A DNA stretch of 13,074 nt, taken from positions 1 to 13,074 of the forward strand of contig CAIQLE010000265.1 in assembly GCA_903872555.1 (NCBI GenBank), in the 5' to 3' direction. The stretch comes from an uncultured bacterium (GTDB taxonomy: Bacteria > Pseudomonadota > Gammaproteobacteria > Burkholderiales > Burkholderiaceae_D). The position numbers were made by a program, and so were the translations under genes. The notes beneath the pieces are model-generated. The model ran no database searches, had not been told where the DNA came from, and was given only the letters and a program-made list of their open reading frames with translations. The stretch's first letter is position 1. Each line of letters begins with the position of its first letter. Shown piece after piece: positions 1 to 6,786 of the stretch.

Positions 1-2
1 AA

Positions 3-533
3 GATCAGGGCGTCCCTGCCCTGCGTGACTGGTTCACACAGGCATTGGCCAGTCCCTGGCAAATGGAAACCCGCCTGATACCGGATGAACAGCATCTGAT
101 TGAAAAAACCCTGATTGAGCTGGTCGATGAAGTCGGCTGTGATCTGGTGCTGACCACCGGCGGCACCGGACCTGCACGGCGCGACGTCACCCCTGAAGCC
201 ACACTGGCGGTCGCCACCAAAATCATGCCCGGCTTTGGTGAGCAGATGCGTCAGATCAGTCTGAAGTTTGTGCCGACTGCCATCCTGTCGCGGCAAGTGG
301 CAGTGATTCGTGAGACTACCGACCATGCTGCCCTCATCATGAACCTGCCGGGTCAGCCAAAATCTATACGTGAAACACTGGAAGGCCTGAAAGATGAATC
401 AGGTAAGTCAGTCGTCGGAGGCATCTTTGCAGCCGTACCTTATTGCATCGATCTGATCGGTGGTCCTTACATAGAAACGCATGAGGCGGTGTGCAAAGTC
501 TTCCGTCCTAAATCTGCGATTCGAAGTAAATAA
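3..533 (+). CDS. mog: Molybdopterin adenylyltransferase Mog, 5'-truncated by the window edge
   Basis: Mog adenylylates molybdopterin before molybdate insertion in molybdenum cofactor synthesis, in the cytoplasm. The reading frame is open from base 3 and gives 176 residues. The first visible residues (DQGVPALRDW) match the region just after the N-terminal strand of the family, so roughly 20 residues lie outside the window. The nucleotide/pterin-binding loop TTGGTGPARRDVTPE and the later MPGFGEQMRQIS, PTAILSRQ and LNLPGQPKSIRETLEG blocks are all present and nearly identical to enterobacterial Mog. An in-frame ATG at 45 is internal, because homology continues upstream of it. The protein ends FRPKSAIRSK, as expected for the full-length C-terminus. 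The gene is followed by a 131-bp AT-rich gap, so an operon with the next gene is not evident. Confidence 0.96.
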   Translation, partial: DQGVPALRDWFTQALASPWQMETRLIPDEQHLIEKTLIELVDEVGCDLVLTTGGTGPARRDVTPEATLAVATKIMPGFGEQMRQISLKFVPTAILSRQVAVIRETTDHAALIMNLPGQPKSIRETLEGLKDESGKSVVGGIFAAVPYCIDLIGGPYIETHEAVCKVFRPKSAIRSK

Positions 534-664
534 ATACTCATTAAAGATATGCCGGGTAAAGCGCTACCGAATAAAGCGATGCCAAACCAATAAAAATACG
601 TGTGAAATAAATCAATACCTGATTCAGGTCTTCTATCATCCCATCAAAAAATCTTACCATCATC

Positions 665-1336
665 ATGAGCACTCATCTGCTGGAAACCATCGAAGTCGCC
701 ACCGCTGATCAACCCACTGCATCAGTCATCTGGATGCATGGCCTGGGTGCCGATGGCAATGATTTTTTGCCCATCGTGCGCGAGCTTGATTTATCTGGCT
801 GCCCCGGCATACGGTTTATTTTTCCGAACGCCGAACCTATTCCTGTAACGGTCAACGGCGGCTATGTCATGCGTGCCTGGTACGATATTTTTGGTATGGA
901 TCTGGTGCGTCGTGAGGATGAAGCCGGACTGCGTAAATCTCAGCAAAGCATAGAGCAATTGATAGCACGAGAAAATGAACGCGGCATCGCTTCAGAGAAC
1001 ATCGTGATCGCCGGTTTTTCTCAGGGTTGTGCCATGACTTTGCAAACCGGTTTGCGTCATCAGCACACACTGGCTGGCCTCTTGTGCCTGTCCGGCTATT
1101 TGCCCATCGCAGCCACGCTTGCTGCTGAACGTAGCTCAGCCAACCAGCAGACGCCCATCTTTATGGCCCACGGTCGCGGCGATCCGGTGGTGACGATAGA
1201 CAGAGCCGAGGCCTCACGCGATCTGATGCTTGGACTGGGTTACAGCATAGACTGGCATGAATACGCCATGCCGCATTCTGTCTGCGAAGAAGAGATAGAC
1301 GATATAGGACGCTGGCTCAGAAGGGTTCTGGCCTAA
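665..1336 (+). CDS. Phospholipase/carboxylesterase family alpha/beta hydrolase
   Basis: This is a 223-residue cytoplasmic serine hydrolase of the bacterial carboxylesterase / acyl-protein thioesterase-like family, which cleaves short-chain carboxyl esters. The oxyanion-hole strand reads WMHGLGADGNDF (23-34). The nucleophile elbow is GFSQG with Ser119. The acidic residue is Asp173 in HGRGDPVV and the histidine is His204 in MPHSV, so the catalytic triad is complete. Length is normal for the family (about 210-225 residues), and there is no signal peptide or membrane segment. The ATG at 665 has no clear Shine-Dalgarno sequence, but the protein start MSTHLLETIEV agrees with the family. It stands alone between mog and a small secreted protein. 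The natural substrate cannot be told from sequence. Confidence 0.93.
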   Translation: MSTHLLETIEVATADQPTASVIWMHGLGADGNDFLPIVRELDLSGCPGIRFIFPNAEPIPVTVNGGYVMRAWYDIFGMDLVRREDEAGLRKSQQSIEQLIARENERGIASENIVIAGFSQGCAMTLQTGLRHQHTLAGLLCLSGYLPIAATLAAERSSANQQTPIFMAHGRGDPVVTIDRAEASRDLMLGLGYSIDWHEYAMPHSVCEEEIDDIGRWLRRVLA

Positions 1337-1346
1337 GTTTGTTGCA

Positions 1347-1376
1347 GTGTTTGAATTTGATTCTGTGTTTGAATTT
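1347..1376. repeat. Two direct copies of GTGTTTGAATTT, 18 bp apart
   Basis: GTGTTTGAATTT occurs exactly at 1347-1358 and 1365-1376. Looser relatives follow (TTCGAATTT near 1385 and GTTTGAACTT near 1401). They lie just upstream of the candidate promoter of the next gene and could be either low-complexity drift or a binding site. Confidence 0.6.
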
Positions 1377-1413
1377 AAGTCTTTTTCGAATTTACGTTTG
1401 CGTTTGAACTTGT

Positions 1414-1443
1414 TTGACATACCCATTGAAGATTATCGGTAAT
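1414..1443 (+). promoter_or_regulatory. Candidate sigma-70 promoter of the small secreted protein gene
   Basis: A perfect -35 hexamer TTGACA lies at 1414-1419, followed after 18 bp by GGTAAT (1438-1443), a four-of-six match to the -10 consensus. Transcription would then begin almost at the ATG (1449). No Shine-Dalgarno sequence is visible before that ATG, which is consistent with a leaderless or very short leader. This is judged by eye only. Confidence 0.4.
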
Positions 1444-1448
1444 TCACT

Positions 1449-1865
1449 ATGCGCCTGACATTAATCCCAGCATTCACATTAACGGTTCTGCTGACCATGC
1501 TCAGCACACCGGCTCTGGCAGCGAGCGACCTCACATGCACCATCACCGGCGTCTCTGAGATCAGTCCCGAGGGCGCGCTGGAAGCGCTGGAAGGAAAGAA
1601 GAATTATTACGAAACCGCCGCCGGTGCTGAATTTATTGTTCAGCACAACACCGGCCTGATGATGGGACGCTTCGTCAACAATTCAGGCTGGAAGATCAGC
1701 GTGCTGGATACCGGCTCTACGCAAAACTCTTACAAAGTACTGGCCACACGCAATGGCGGCCGCGTGCAAAGCCAGTTTTTCGAAGTCCGTGTGCAGGACA
1801 AGGGCAGCAAGAAGCCTTTTGTATTAGTTGCCACTGAAATTTTGCACGGTTACTGCACCCAGTAA
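1449..1865 (+). CDS. Small secreted protein of unknown function
   Basis: The 138-residue product is not recognised as a member of a named family. It begins with a clear Sec signal peptide: a short basic start (MR), a hydrophobic core to about residue 20 and a PALAA cleavage region, with processing likely after residue 24 or 25. The mature part is about 113 residues with alternating polar and beta-prone segments. It has just two cysteines, Cys30 near the mature N-terminus and Cys136 near the C-terminus, suited to a single disulfide in the periplasm. There is no lipobox, so it is probably soluble. The gene stands between the esterase and the flavoprotein operon, with 114 bp to the latter. Signal peptide and codon pattern support a real gene, but its role is unknown. 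Confidence 0.72.
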   Translation: MRLTLIPAFTLTVLLTMLSTPALAASDLTCTITGVSEISPEGALEALEGKKNYYETAAGAEFIVQHNTGLMMGRFVNNSGWKISVLDTGSTQNSYKVLATRNGGRVQSQFFEVRVQDKGSKKPFVLVATEILHGYCTQ

Positions 1866-1884
1866 TTCTGAAATGCCCAAAATC

Positions 1885-1911
1885 GCCTGAGGACAGGCAC
1901 TGAGATATACT
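1885..1911 (+). promoter_or_regulatory. Possible promoter region of the three-gene operon
   Basis: A TATACT hexamer (1906-1911) is a five-of-six match to the -10 consensus. It sits 68 bp before the flavoprotein start codon. No good -35 is present. In its place there is a small perfect dyad, GCCTG-AGGA-CAGGC (1885-1898), which could be an activator or repressor site. Low confidence. Confidence 0.3.
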
Positions 1912-1979
1912 CCGGTCTCGATTGAGCGCGCACGCCTAAGGCAACGCCCGATTCTCCATCAACCCTGAAAACTCTCAAC

Positions 1980-3095
1980 ATGACCTATATTGACCAACTC
2001 AATAGCATCATCTCCGGCCAGTTACAAAATCTCGCTCCTGAAACCGATAAAAACGCAGTATTCCCCCGCCCCGTCATCGACGCACTGGGCAAGGCAGGCC
2101 TTCTCGGCTTAGTCAGCAGCAAAGAGGTCGGCGGCATGGGCCTCGGCCTTGCCGAAGCCAGTCAGGTCGTCTCCAGCCTCGCACAACAATGCCCTTCCAC
2201 CGCCATGATCGTCTGCATGCATTACTGCGCAGTCGCGGTGCTGGAACAATATGGTCAGGAAGAAGTGCGACGTGAGATTGCTGCCGGTCGCCACCTGACC
2301 ACTCTCGCTTTCTCTGAAGCCGAATCACGCAGTCATTTCTGGGCACCTGCCAGTACCGCCACCCGTGACGGCGACCACATTGTGCTGAATGCTCGCAAGA
2401 GCTGGATCACGTCCGCTTTCGAAGCCAATTCTTATGTCTGGTCGAGTAAACCGGTGGCTGCCGAAGGCGCCAGCAGCATCTGGTACGTGGATGCCAAAGC
2501 CAGCGGCCTGAAGCTTGCTGCTCCCTTCAATGGCATGGGCATGCGTGGCAATGCCTCGTCACCTGTGACTGCAACCGATGTGCGCATCGCCGCCGGCAAT
2601 CAGCTGGGTGAAGATGGCAAAGGCTTTGACATGATGATGGGCGTGGTTCTGCCCTGGTTCTGTGTACTGAATGCTTCATGCTCCGTAGGCACCATGGAAG
2701 GCAGTCTCTCGCGTGCCATTGCTCACGTCACCAGCACACGTCATGAACATCTGAATACTTCGCTGGCTGATCTGCCAACCATACGCGCCTATCTGGCACG
2801 TGCCCGTATCAAAACCGATATGGCCAACAGCCTGCTACAAGATACGCTGGCCGCTATCGGTTCCGGCCGTGCAGACACCATGTTGCGCGTACTCGAAATC
2901 AAGGCCGCTGCTGCTGAGACCGCGCTCGAAGTCACCGACACCGCTATGCGTGTCTGCGGTGGCGCTGCCTTCCGCAAAGAAGTCGGCGTTGAACGTCTGT
3001 TCCGTGATGCCCGCGCTTCGCATGTGATGGCACCCACCACGGATGTCCTGTTTGATTTCATCGGCAAGGCCATCACTGGCCTGCCCCTGTTTTAA
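1980..3095 (+). CDS. Acyl-CoA dehydrogenase-fold flavoprotein lacking the usual catalytic Glu
   Basis: The 371-residue protein has the acyl-CoA dehydrogenase layout. An N-terminal helical domain (about 1-105) is followed by a beta domain (about 106-210) with the flavin-contact segments LAFSEAESRSHF (109-120) and ARKSWITSA (138-146). The C-terminal four-helix domain (about 225-371) contains the CGG...RLFRDARA block (326-346). True dehydrogenases usually carry a catalytic base in an EGT/EGA-like motif near the C-terminus. Here that site reads MAPTTDVLFDFIG (350-362), with no Glu. The usual G-S/T-D of the first signature is also changed. This resembles acyl-CoA dehydrogenase-fold flavin monooxygenases and sulfur-acquisition oxidoreductases more than beta-oxidation enzymes, but the reaction is not known. 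It is the first gene of a tight operon; the next start lies 6 bp after its stop. Confidence 0.9.
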   Translation: MTYIDQLNSIISGQLQNLAPETDKNAVFPRPVIDALGKAGLLGLVSSKEVGGMGLGLAEASQVVSSLAQQCPSTAMIVCMHYCAVAVLEQYGQEEVRREIAAGRHLTTLAFSEAESRSHFWAPASTATRDGDHIVLNARKSWITSAFEANSYVWSSKPVAAEGASSIWYVDAKASGLKLAAPFNGMGMRGNASSPVTATDVRIAAGNQLGEDGKGFDMMMGVVLPWFCVLNASCSVGTMEGSLSRAIAHVTSTRHEHLNTSLADLPTIRAYLARARIKTDMANSLLQDTLAAIGSGRADTMLRVLEIKAAAAETALEVTDTAMRVCGGAAFRKEVGVERLFRDARASHVMAPTTDVLFDFIGKAITGLPLF

Positions 3096-3099
3096 GGAA
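3094..3099 (+). promoter_or_regulatory. Ribosome binding site overlapping the flavoprotein stop codon
   Basis: AAGGAA overlaps the last two bases of the TAA stop of the upstream gene. It precedes two consecutive ATG codons, at 3102 and 3105. Spacing is 2 nt to the first and 5 nt to the second, so 3105 may be the main start. The overlap implies coupled translation. Confidence 0.6.
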
Positions 3100-3101
3100 T
3101 C

Positions 3102-3965
3102 ATGATGAGTCATCAGCCTCTGGTGATGGGTGCGGTTGCTTACGCACCCAAAGTGGTCACGATCTGGGAAGGCTTCAAGCATTGGTTCCACGAGCGCGGC
3201 CTGCCTTTCGACTTCGTGCTCTATTCAAACTATGAACGACAGGTCGAAGACCAGTTCAATGGCAACCTGCATCTGGCCTGGAATTCTCCTCTGGCCTGGG
3301 TGCGTGCTGAACGTATGGCGCGCGCCCAAGGTCTCACCGTATCTGCGGTGGCCATGCGAGACACGGATTGCGACCTGACTTCGGTGTTGGTCGTACGCAG
3401 CAACAGTGGCATCGACAGCGTGGAAGCCTTACACGGCAAGATCGTGGGCTTTGGTGCCATCGATTCACCACAAGCGACACTGATTCCTATGGACCATCTG
3501 CGTCAATCAGGTCTGGTGGCAGGTCGTGATTACAGCGCGCAGCGCTTCGATGTGCTGGGCGGTAAACATGGCGACCACGTCGGCGGTGAACTGGATGCAG
3601 CCAAGGCACTGGTACAGGGCAAGGTCGATGCGGCATGGATGATTGACGGTAATCATCTCGCTTTCTCGTCGGATGGCACACTGCCCGCCGGCCAGACCCG
3701 CGTGCTGACCCGCACTGCGCCCTTTGATCACTGCAATTTCACGATCAGTCCGGGCGCACCGGCAGATCAAATCGCTCGCTTTACCGAACTGCTGCTGGGC
3801 ATGCGCTGGGATGATCCGGTCGTGCGTCCACTGCTGGAACTGGAAGGCCTGCGCCAATGGAAAACCGGCCGCACTTCGGGCTATGCGGCGCTGGAACGCG
3901 CTGTCGATGACGAGAAGTTCTACGATGCTGCAGGCAACATCACTACCGCAGACTATCGATATTAA
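3102..3965 (+). CDS. PhnD/SsuA-like substrate-binding protein without a signal peptide
   Basis: The 287-residue product resembles the periplasmic binding proteins of phosphonate and sulfonate ABC importers (PhnD/SsuA/NMT1-like, type II fold). The pattern VMGAVAYAPKVVTIWEGF begins the first lobe. HLAWNSPLAWVRAE (57-70) corresponds to the ligand-binding loop of PhnD-like proteins. VEALHGKIVGFG (107-118) starts the second lobe, and VDAAWMIDGNH (175-185) and APFDHCNFTISPGA (206-219) complete the set. The protein starts directly on the first beta strand with no signal peptide or lipobox, and no ATPase or permease gene is adjacent. It is therefore probably cytoplasmic and may act as a binding or scaffold partner, or as an enzyme, rather than in import. 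It begins 6 bp after the flavoprotein gene and is the middle gene of the operon. Confidence 0.85.
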   Translation: MMSHQPLVMGAVAYAPKVVTIWEGFKHWFHERGLPFDFVLYSNYERQVEDQFNGNLHLAWNSPLAWVRAERMARAQGLTVSAVAMRDTDCDLTSVLVVRSNSGIDSVEALHGKIVGFGAIDSPQATLIPMDHLRQSGLVAGRDYSAQRFDVLGGKHGDHVGGELDAAKALVQGKVDAAWMIDGNHLAFSSDGTLPAGQTRVLTRTAPFDHCNFTISPGAPADQIARFTELLLGMRWDDPVVRPLLELEGLRQWKTGRTSGYAALERAVDDEKFYDAAGNITTADYRY

Positions 3966-5133
3966 ATCGATGGGGCTGGACCAGGGCGCGCATTTGCTGA
4001 TCAAGCGCGCGCTGGATCAGCTTGCCATAGGCGACACCCTGCGCGTACAAGGCAGCGCACCGGACTGGGACATGCATCTGCTGGCCTGGTGCCGCAGCCA
4101 TGGTCATGCGGTATCGTTTGTGGCGGATCATGCAGACATTGTGCGCGGCCCTTATCAGTCAGGACGCTGGCACGGTGCTGTGCAAAGTGGTGACGCTAAT
4201 CGAGCCTCCCCCCACGCTATTGCGGAACATGCGCCTTCCGACTGGGGTGTGGCAGCACGCGGCGCCACGGTCGAGGCCGGCAGCCCTGGCTTTGATTTCC
4301 GCTTCAGCGATAAATCCGAAATCTGGGCCGAATCCGCCGCTGATCTGTACAAGCAGGCACTGGCTGGCCAGTGGGACCCAGAGACCGCCATCGACTGGAA
4401 CGCAGACGACTCGCTGCCTGCCGATGTGGAAGATGCGGTCGTGCAGGTGATGACCTATCTGATTGAAAATGAAAACGCAGCTCTACTGGTGCCGGCCCGT
4501 CATTTAGGCCAGGTGCATCCTCACTTCCGCGAAGTGATGCAATTGCTGGCGATTCAATGCGCCGATGAAGCACGCCACGTCGAAGTCTTTACGCGCCGTG
4601 CCACACTACATCGCGCCAACCCTGCACGCTCTGGTGCAGGCGGACAGGAATCACTCAAGACCTTGTTTGAATCAGGCGATTTTTCCAGCAGTGCTTTCCT
4701 GTTGTCGGTACTGGGCGAAGGCAGCTTCGTCAATCTGCTCAATTTTCTGCATGAATATGGACCTGATCCCCTGACGCGCCAGATCGCACGTCTGGTCGCA
4801 CGCGATGAAGCCCGGCATGTCGCTTTTGGTATGGCACATCTGGAATATCGTCTGTCGCAAGATCCGGGTTATCAGTCCGCGCTGAAAGCCGCCATCGAGC
4901 AACGCTATGACACGCTGGCCACCAGCTCAGGCCTGAATGAAGAAGTGTTTGATGCACTCATATTGCTGGCAGCCGGCGACACCAGCCCGCAAGCCATACA
5001 GCAAGGCTTTTCCCGCGTACAGAAACTCAAGCAGGACATGGCCACCGGCCGCAAGGCAAGACTGGTCAGACTGGGTTTTCCGCTTGAAGAAGCCGAGCGC
5101 CTGTCAGGTCTGCATACACGCAATTTCATGTAA
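3925..5133 (+). CDS. TusA-like domain fused to a ferritin-like diiron domain
   Basis: The protein has 402 residues from the ATG at 3925, or 387 from the ATG at 3970. The earlier start overlaps the upstream gene by 41 bp and has GAGAAG seven bases before it. It also keeps the strand TIDIK, which a TusA fold needs as its first beta strand; hence the choice, though 3970 remains possible. In 387-residue numbering, residues 1-50 resemble TusA/SirA sulfurtransferases (KRALDQLAIGDTLRV) but have DQGAH where the active CPxP cysteine belongs. From about 115 comes a ferritin-like bundle: a YKQALAGQWDPETAIDW lead-in, Glu166/168 in ENEN, DEARH (199-203), Glu250, and DEARH again (279-283). This is the full set of diiron ligands seen in R2/AurF-like oxygenases. 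It is the last gene of the operon. The reaction is unknown. Confidence 0.88.
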   Translation: MLQATSLPQTIDIKSMGLDQGAHLLIKRALDQLAIGDTLRVQGSAPDWDMHLLAWCRSHGHAVSFVADHADIVRGPYQSGRWHGAVQSGDANRASPHAIAEHAPSDWGVAARGATVEAGSPGFDFRFSDKSEIWAESAADLYKQALAGQWDPETAIDWNADDSLPADVEDAVVQVMTYLIENENAALLVPARHLGQVHPHFREVMQLLAIQCADEARHVEVFTRRATLHRANPARSGAGGQESLKTLFESGDFSSSAFLLSVLGEGSFVNLLNFLHEYGPDPLTRQIARLVARDEARHVAFGMAHLEYRLSQDPGYQSALKAAIEQRYDTLATSSGLNEEVFDALILLAAGDTSPQAIQQGFSRVQKLKQDMATGRKARLVRLGFPLEEAERLSGLHTRNFM

Positions 5134-5270
5134 AACGCTCACTGGCAGAAACACGCTGTATCCTTAAGTGACGATCACGTCATACACGCAGATAATCTGC
5201 CCCTCAGTCACCCTCATTCTTAACACGCACTGACCTGAGAGAACTGACTGGTCTGAGTGATCTCACTGAA
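5134..5270. other. Convergent intergenic region with two small palindromes
   Basis: This gap separates the diiron gene (+) from the symporter gene (-). It holds TGACG-ATCA-CGTCA (5169-5182) and the perfect 13-bp palindrome GCAGATAATCTGC (5188-5200). Neither is followed by a T-tract on either strand, so no intrinsic terminator can be claimed. No ORF is supported here. Confidence 0.5.
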
Positions 5271-5306
5271 CTCAATGCGCTTAATGAACTCATTGCGATT
5301 AATGAG
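5271..5306. repeat. Imperfect 18-bp tandem repeat at the symporter 3' end
   Basis: CTCAATGCGCTTAATGAA (5271-5288) is followed directly by CTCATTGCGATTAATGAG (5289-5306), matching at 15 of 18 positions. The second copy includes the stop codon of the - strand symporter gene. Confidence 0.65.
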
Positions 5307-6633
5307 CTTGTTCCATTTTTGAATGCCTGAGTGTGTCAGGCATACGCAGATACACCATCAGCGACACAAAAATACATGCCGTCGCATACCAGTAAAAACC
5401 ACTTTCATAGCCCGCCTGTTTAAAACTCAGGGCGACCGCATCCACTGTGCCGCCAAATATCGAAACGGTCAGCGCATACGGCACACCGACACCGAGTGCG
5501 CGCACAGAAGTCGGAAACAGCTCGGCCTTGATGATGCCCGTGATTGAGGTATAACCCGAGACGATCACCCAGGCAAAACAAATCAGTCCAAACGCCACCC
5601 ATGGGTCTCGGGTCTGTGACAACAAAGTCAGCAAAGGGTAAGTGCAGAGCACACCCATCACACCAAACCAGATCAGCATGGGTTTGCGGCCGACGCGATC
5701 AGACAAGGCACCAAAGACAGGTTGCAACAACAGAGCAACGATCAGATAGCCCAGTACCACTGTGCTGACCTGTGAGTCGCTGAGTCCCACGGATAATTTC
5801 AAAAACTTTTGCATATAGGTGGTGTAGGTATAGAAGGCGCTGGTTCCACCTATCGTGATACCAATCACGAGCAATAATTGTCGCCAGTGACTGAGCAAGG
5901 TCTTCAGCGATGCTGAAGCTGAGCCGCTGCCAGCTACTTGCTCCAGCTGTTGATAGTGCTCAGTTTCATGCATATCCCTGCGCATGAACAAGGCATACAA
6001 AGACAGCAGCGCACCAATCGCAAACGGGATGCGCCAGCCCCAGGCCTTGAGTTCGTCCGGACTCAGGAAAAATTTTTGCAGCACCAGCAAGAGAAGTATG
6101 GCCACTAACTGGCCACCAATCAGGGTGGTGTACCAGACGCCGGAATAAAAGCCGCGTCGCTCAGGCTCTGCCATCTCGGCCAGATAGGTCGCACTGGCAC
6201 CATACTCGCCACCCTGACTCAGACCCTGCAAAAGCCGCGCAGCGACCAGTATCACTGCAGCCCATGCACCGATCTCGGCATGCGTGGGACTGAGTGCAAT
6301 CAGGAGCGATCCAAAACACATCAGCAATACCGACAACATGAGTGAACGCCGTCGTCCATGACGATCCGCTATCCAGCCAAACAAGGCACCGCCCAGCGGT
6401 CTCACAATAAAAGCGGCGGCAAACACTGCGGCTGCAGACAATTGCTGGGCGACCGGATCACTGGAAGGGAAAAAAGCAGGCGCAAAATAGAGCGAAAACG
6501 CAGAATACGCATAAACGTCATACCATTCGATCAGGTTGCCGATTGAAGCCATCAAAATAGATTTCACGCGTGAACGCGTATCAGGAATGAAGTCCGTGCC
6601 TGCCATCACAGCGGCCTGCGAATGATTGTTCAT
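5299..6633 (-). CDS. MFS metabolite:H+ symporter (MHS/KgtP type)
   Basis: The 444-residue inner-membrane protein has twelve predicted membrane segments and belongs to the metabolite:proton symporter group with KgtP (2-oxoglutarate) and ProP-like carriers. Diagnostic parts are SIGNLIEWYDVYAY (30-43), typical of helix 1 in this group, and GWIADRHGRRRSLM (86-99) in loop 2-3. Also present are QGLSQGGEYGAS (136-147) with the GGEyG motif, and a second-half loop ALSDRVGRKPML (309-320). Substrate is probably an organic acid, but it cannot be fixed from sequence. I start it at the ATG at 6633, which has AAGAGA upstream, rather than at an in-frame GTG 33 bp earlier. It stands alone, convergent to the diiron operon and divergent from the next gene. 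It might supply that operon's substrate, but nothing direct shows this. Confidence 0.92.
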   Translation of the reverse strand: MNNHSQAAVMAGTDFIPDTRSRVKSILMASIGNLIEWYDVYAYSAFSLYFAPAFFPSSDPVAQQLSAAAVFAAAFIVRPLGGALFGWIADRHGRRRSLMLSVLLMCFGSLLIALSPTHAEIGAWAAVILVAARLLQGLSQGGEYGASATYLAEMAEPERRGFYSGVWYTTLIGGQLVAILLLLVLQKFFLSPDELKAWGWRIPFAIGALLSLYALFMRRDMHETEHYQQLEQVAGSGSASASLKTLLSHWRQLLLVIGITIGGTSAFYTYTTYMQKFLKLSVGLSDSQVSTVVLGYLIVALLLQPVFGALSDRVGRKPMLIWFGVMGVLCTYPLLTLLSQTRDPWVAFGLICFAWVIVSGYTSITGIIKAELFPTSVRALGVGVPYALTVSIFGGTVDAVALSFKQAGYESGFYWYATACIFVSLMVYLRMPDTLRHSKMEQAH

Positions 6634-6705
6634 GATCGTCTCTTGTTTGTATGCTTCAGGCGTCACTGCCCTGATTTCGTGGCATCATAAACCCGAATAA
6701 GGACG

Positions 6706-6729
6706 GCCCGCTGCCTTTGTCTGGCGGGC
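6706..6729. repeat. Inverted repeat GCCCGC-N12-GCGGGC between divergent genes
   Basis: Perfect 6-bp arms (6706-6711 and 6724-6729) lie in the 153-bp region between the symporter (-) and a membrane protein (+). A second small dyad, GCCAT-AAGC-ATGGC, is at 6755-6768. Either may be a regulatory site or a leader hairpin. No convincing promoter hexamers were found. Confidence 0.4.
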
Positions 6730-6786
6730 ATCATGTCGAAACAACAAGAATCACGCCATAAGCATGGCTATTCAACGGAGAATTTG

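Noticed and set aside
534..664. AT-rich gap after mog, examined for a terminator or small RNA
   Set aside because: Only a weak GGTA/TACC stem without a T-run is present, and no convincing promoter pair was found.
481..708. Open frame running from the end of mog into the esterase
   Set aside because: Codon composition changes abruptly past the mog stop, and the frame only shadows two real genes.
3724..3924. Upstream extension of the diiron gene frame
   Set aside because: It lies wholly within the binding-protein gene, and its translation looks like an out-of-frame shadow.
5323..5343. Perfect 8-bp stem ATGCCTGA-GTGTG-TCAGGCAT near the symporter 3' end
   Set aside because: It lies inside the coding sequence and has no T-run after it on either strand, so it is not called a terminator.
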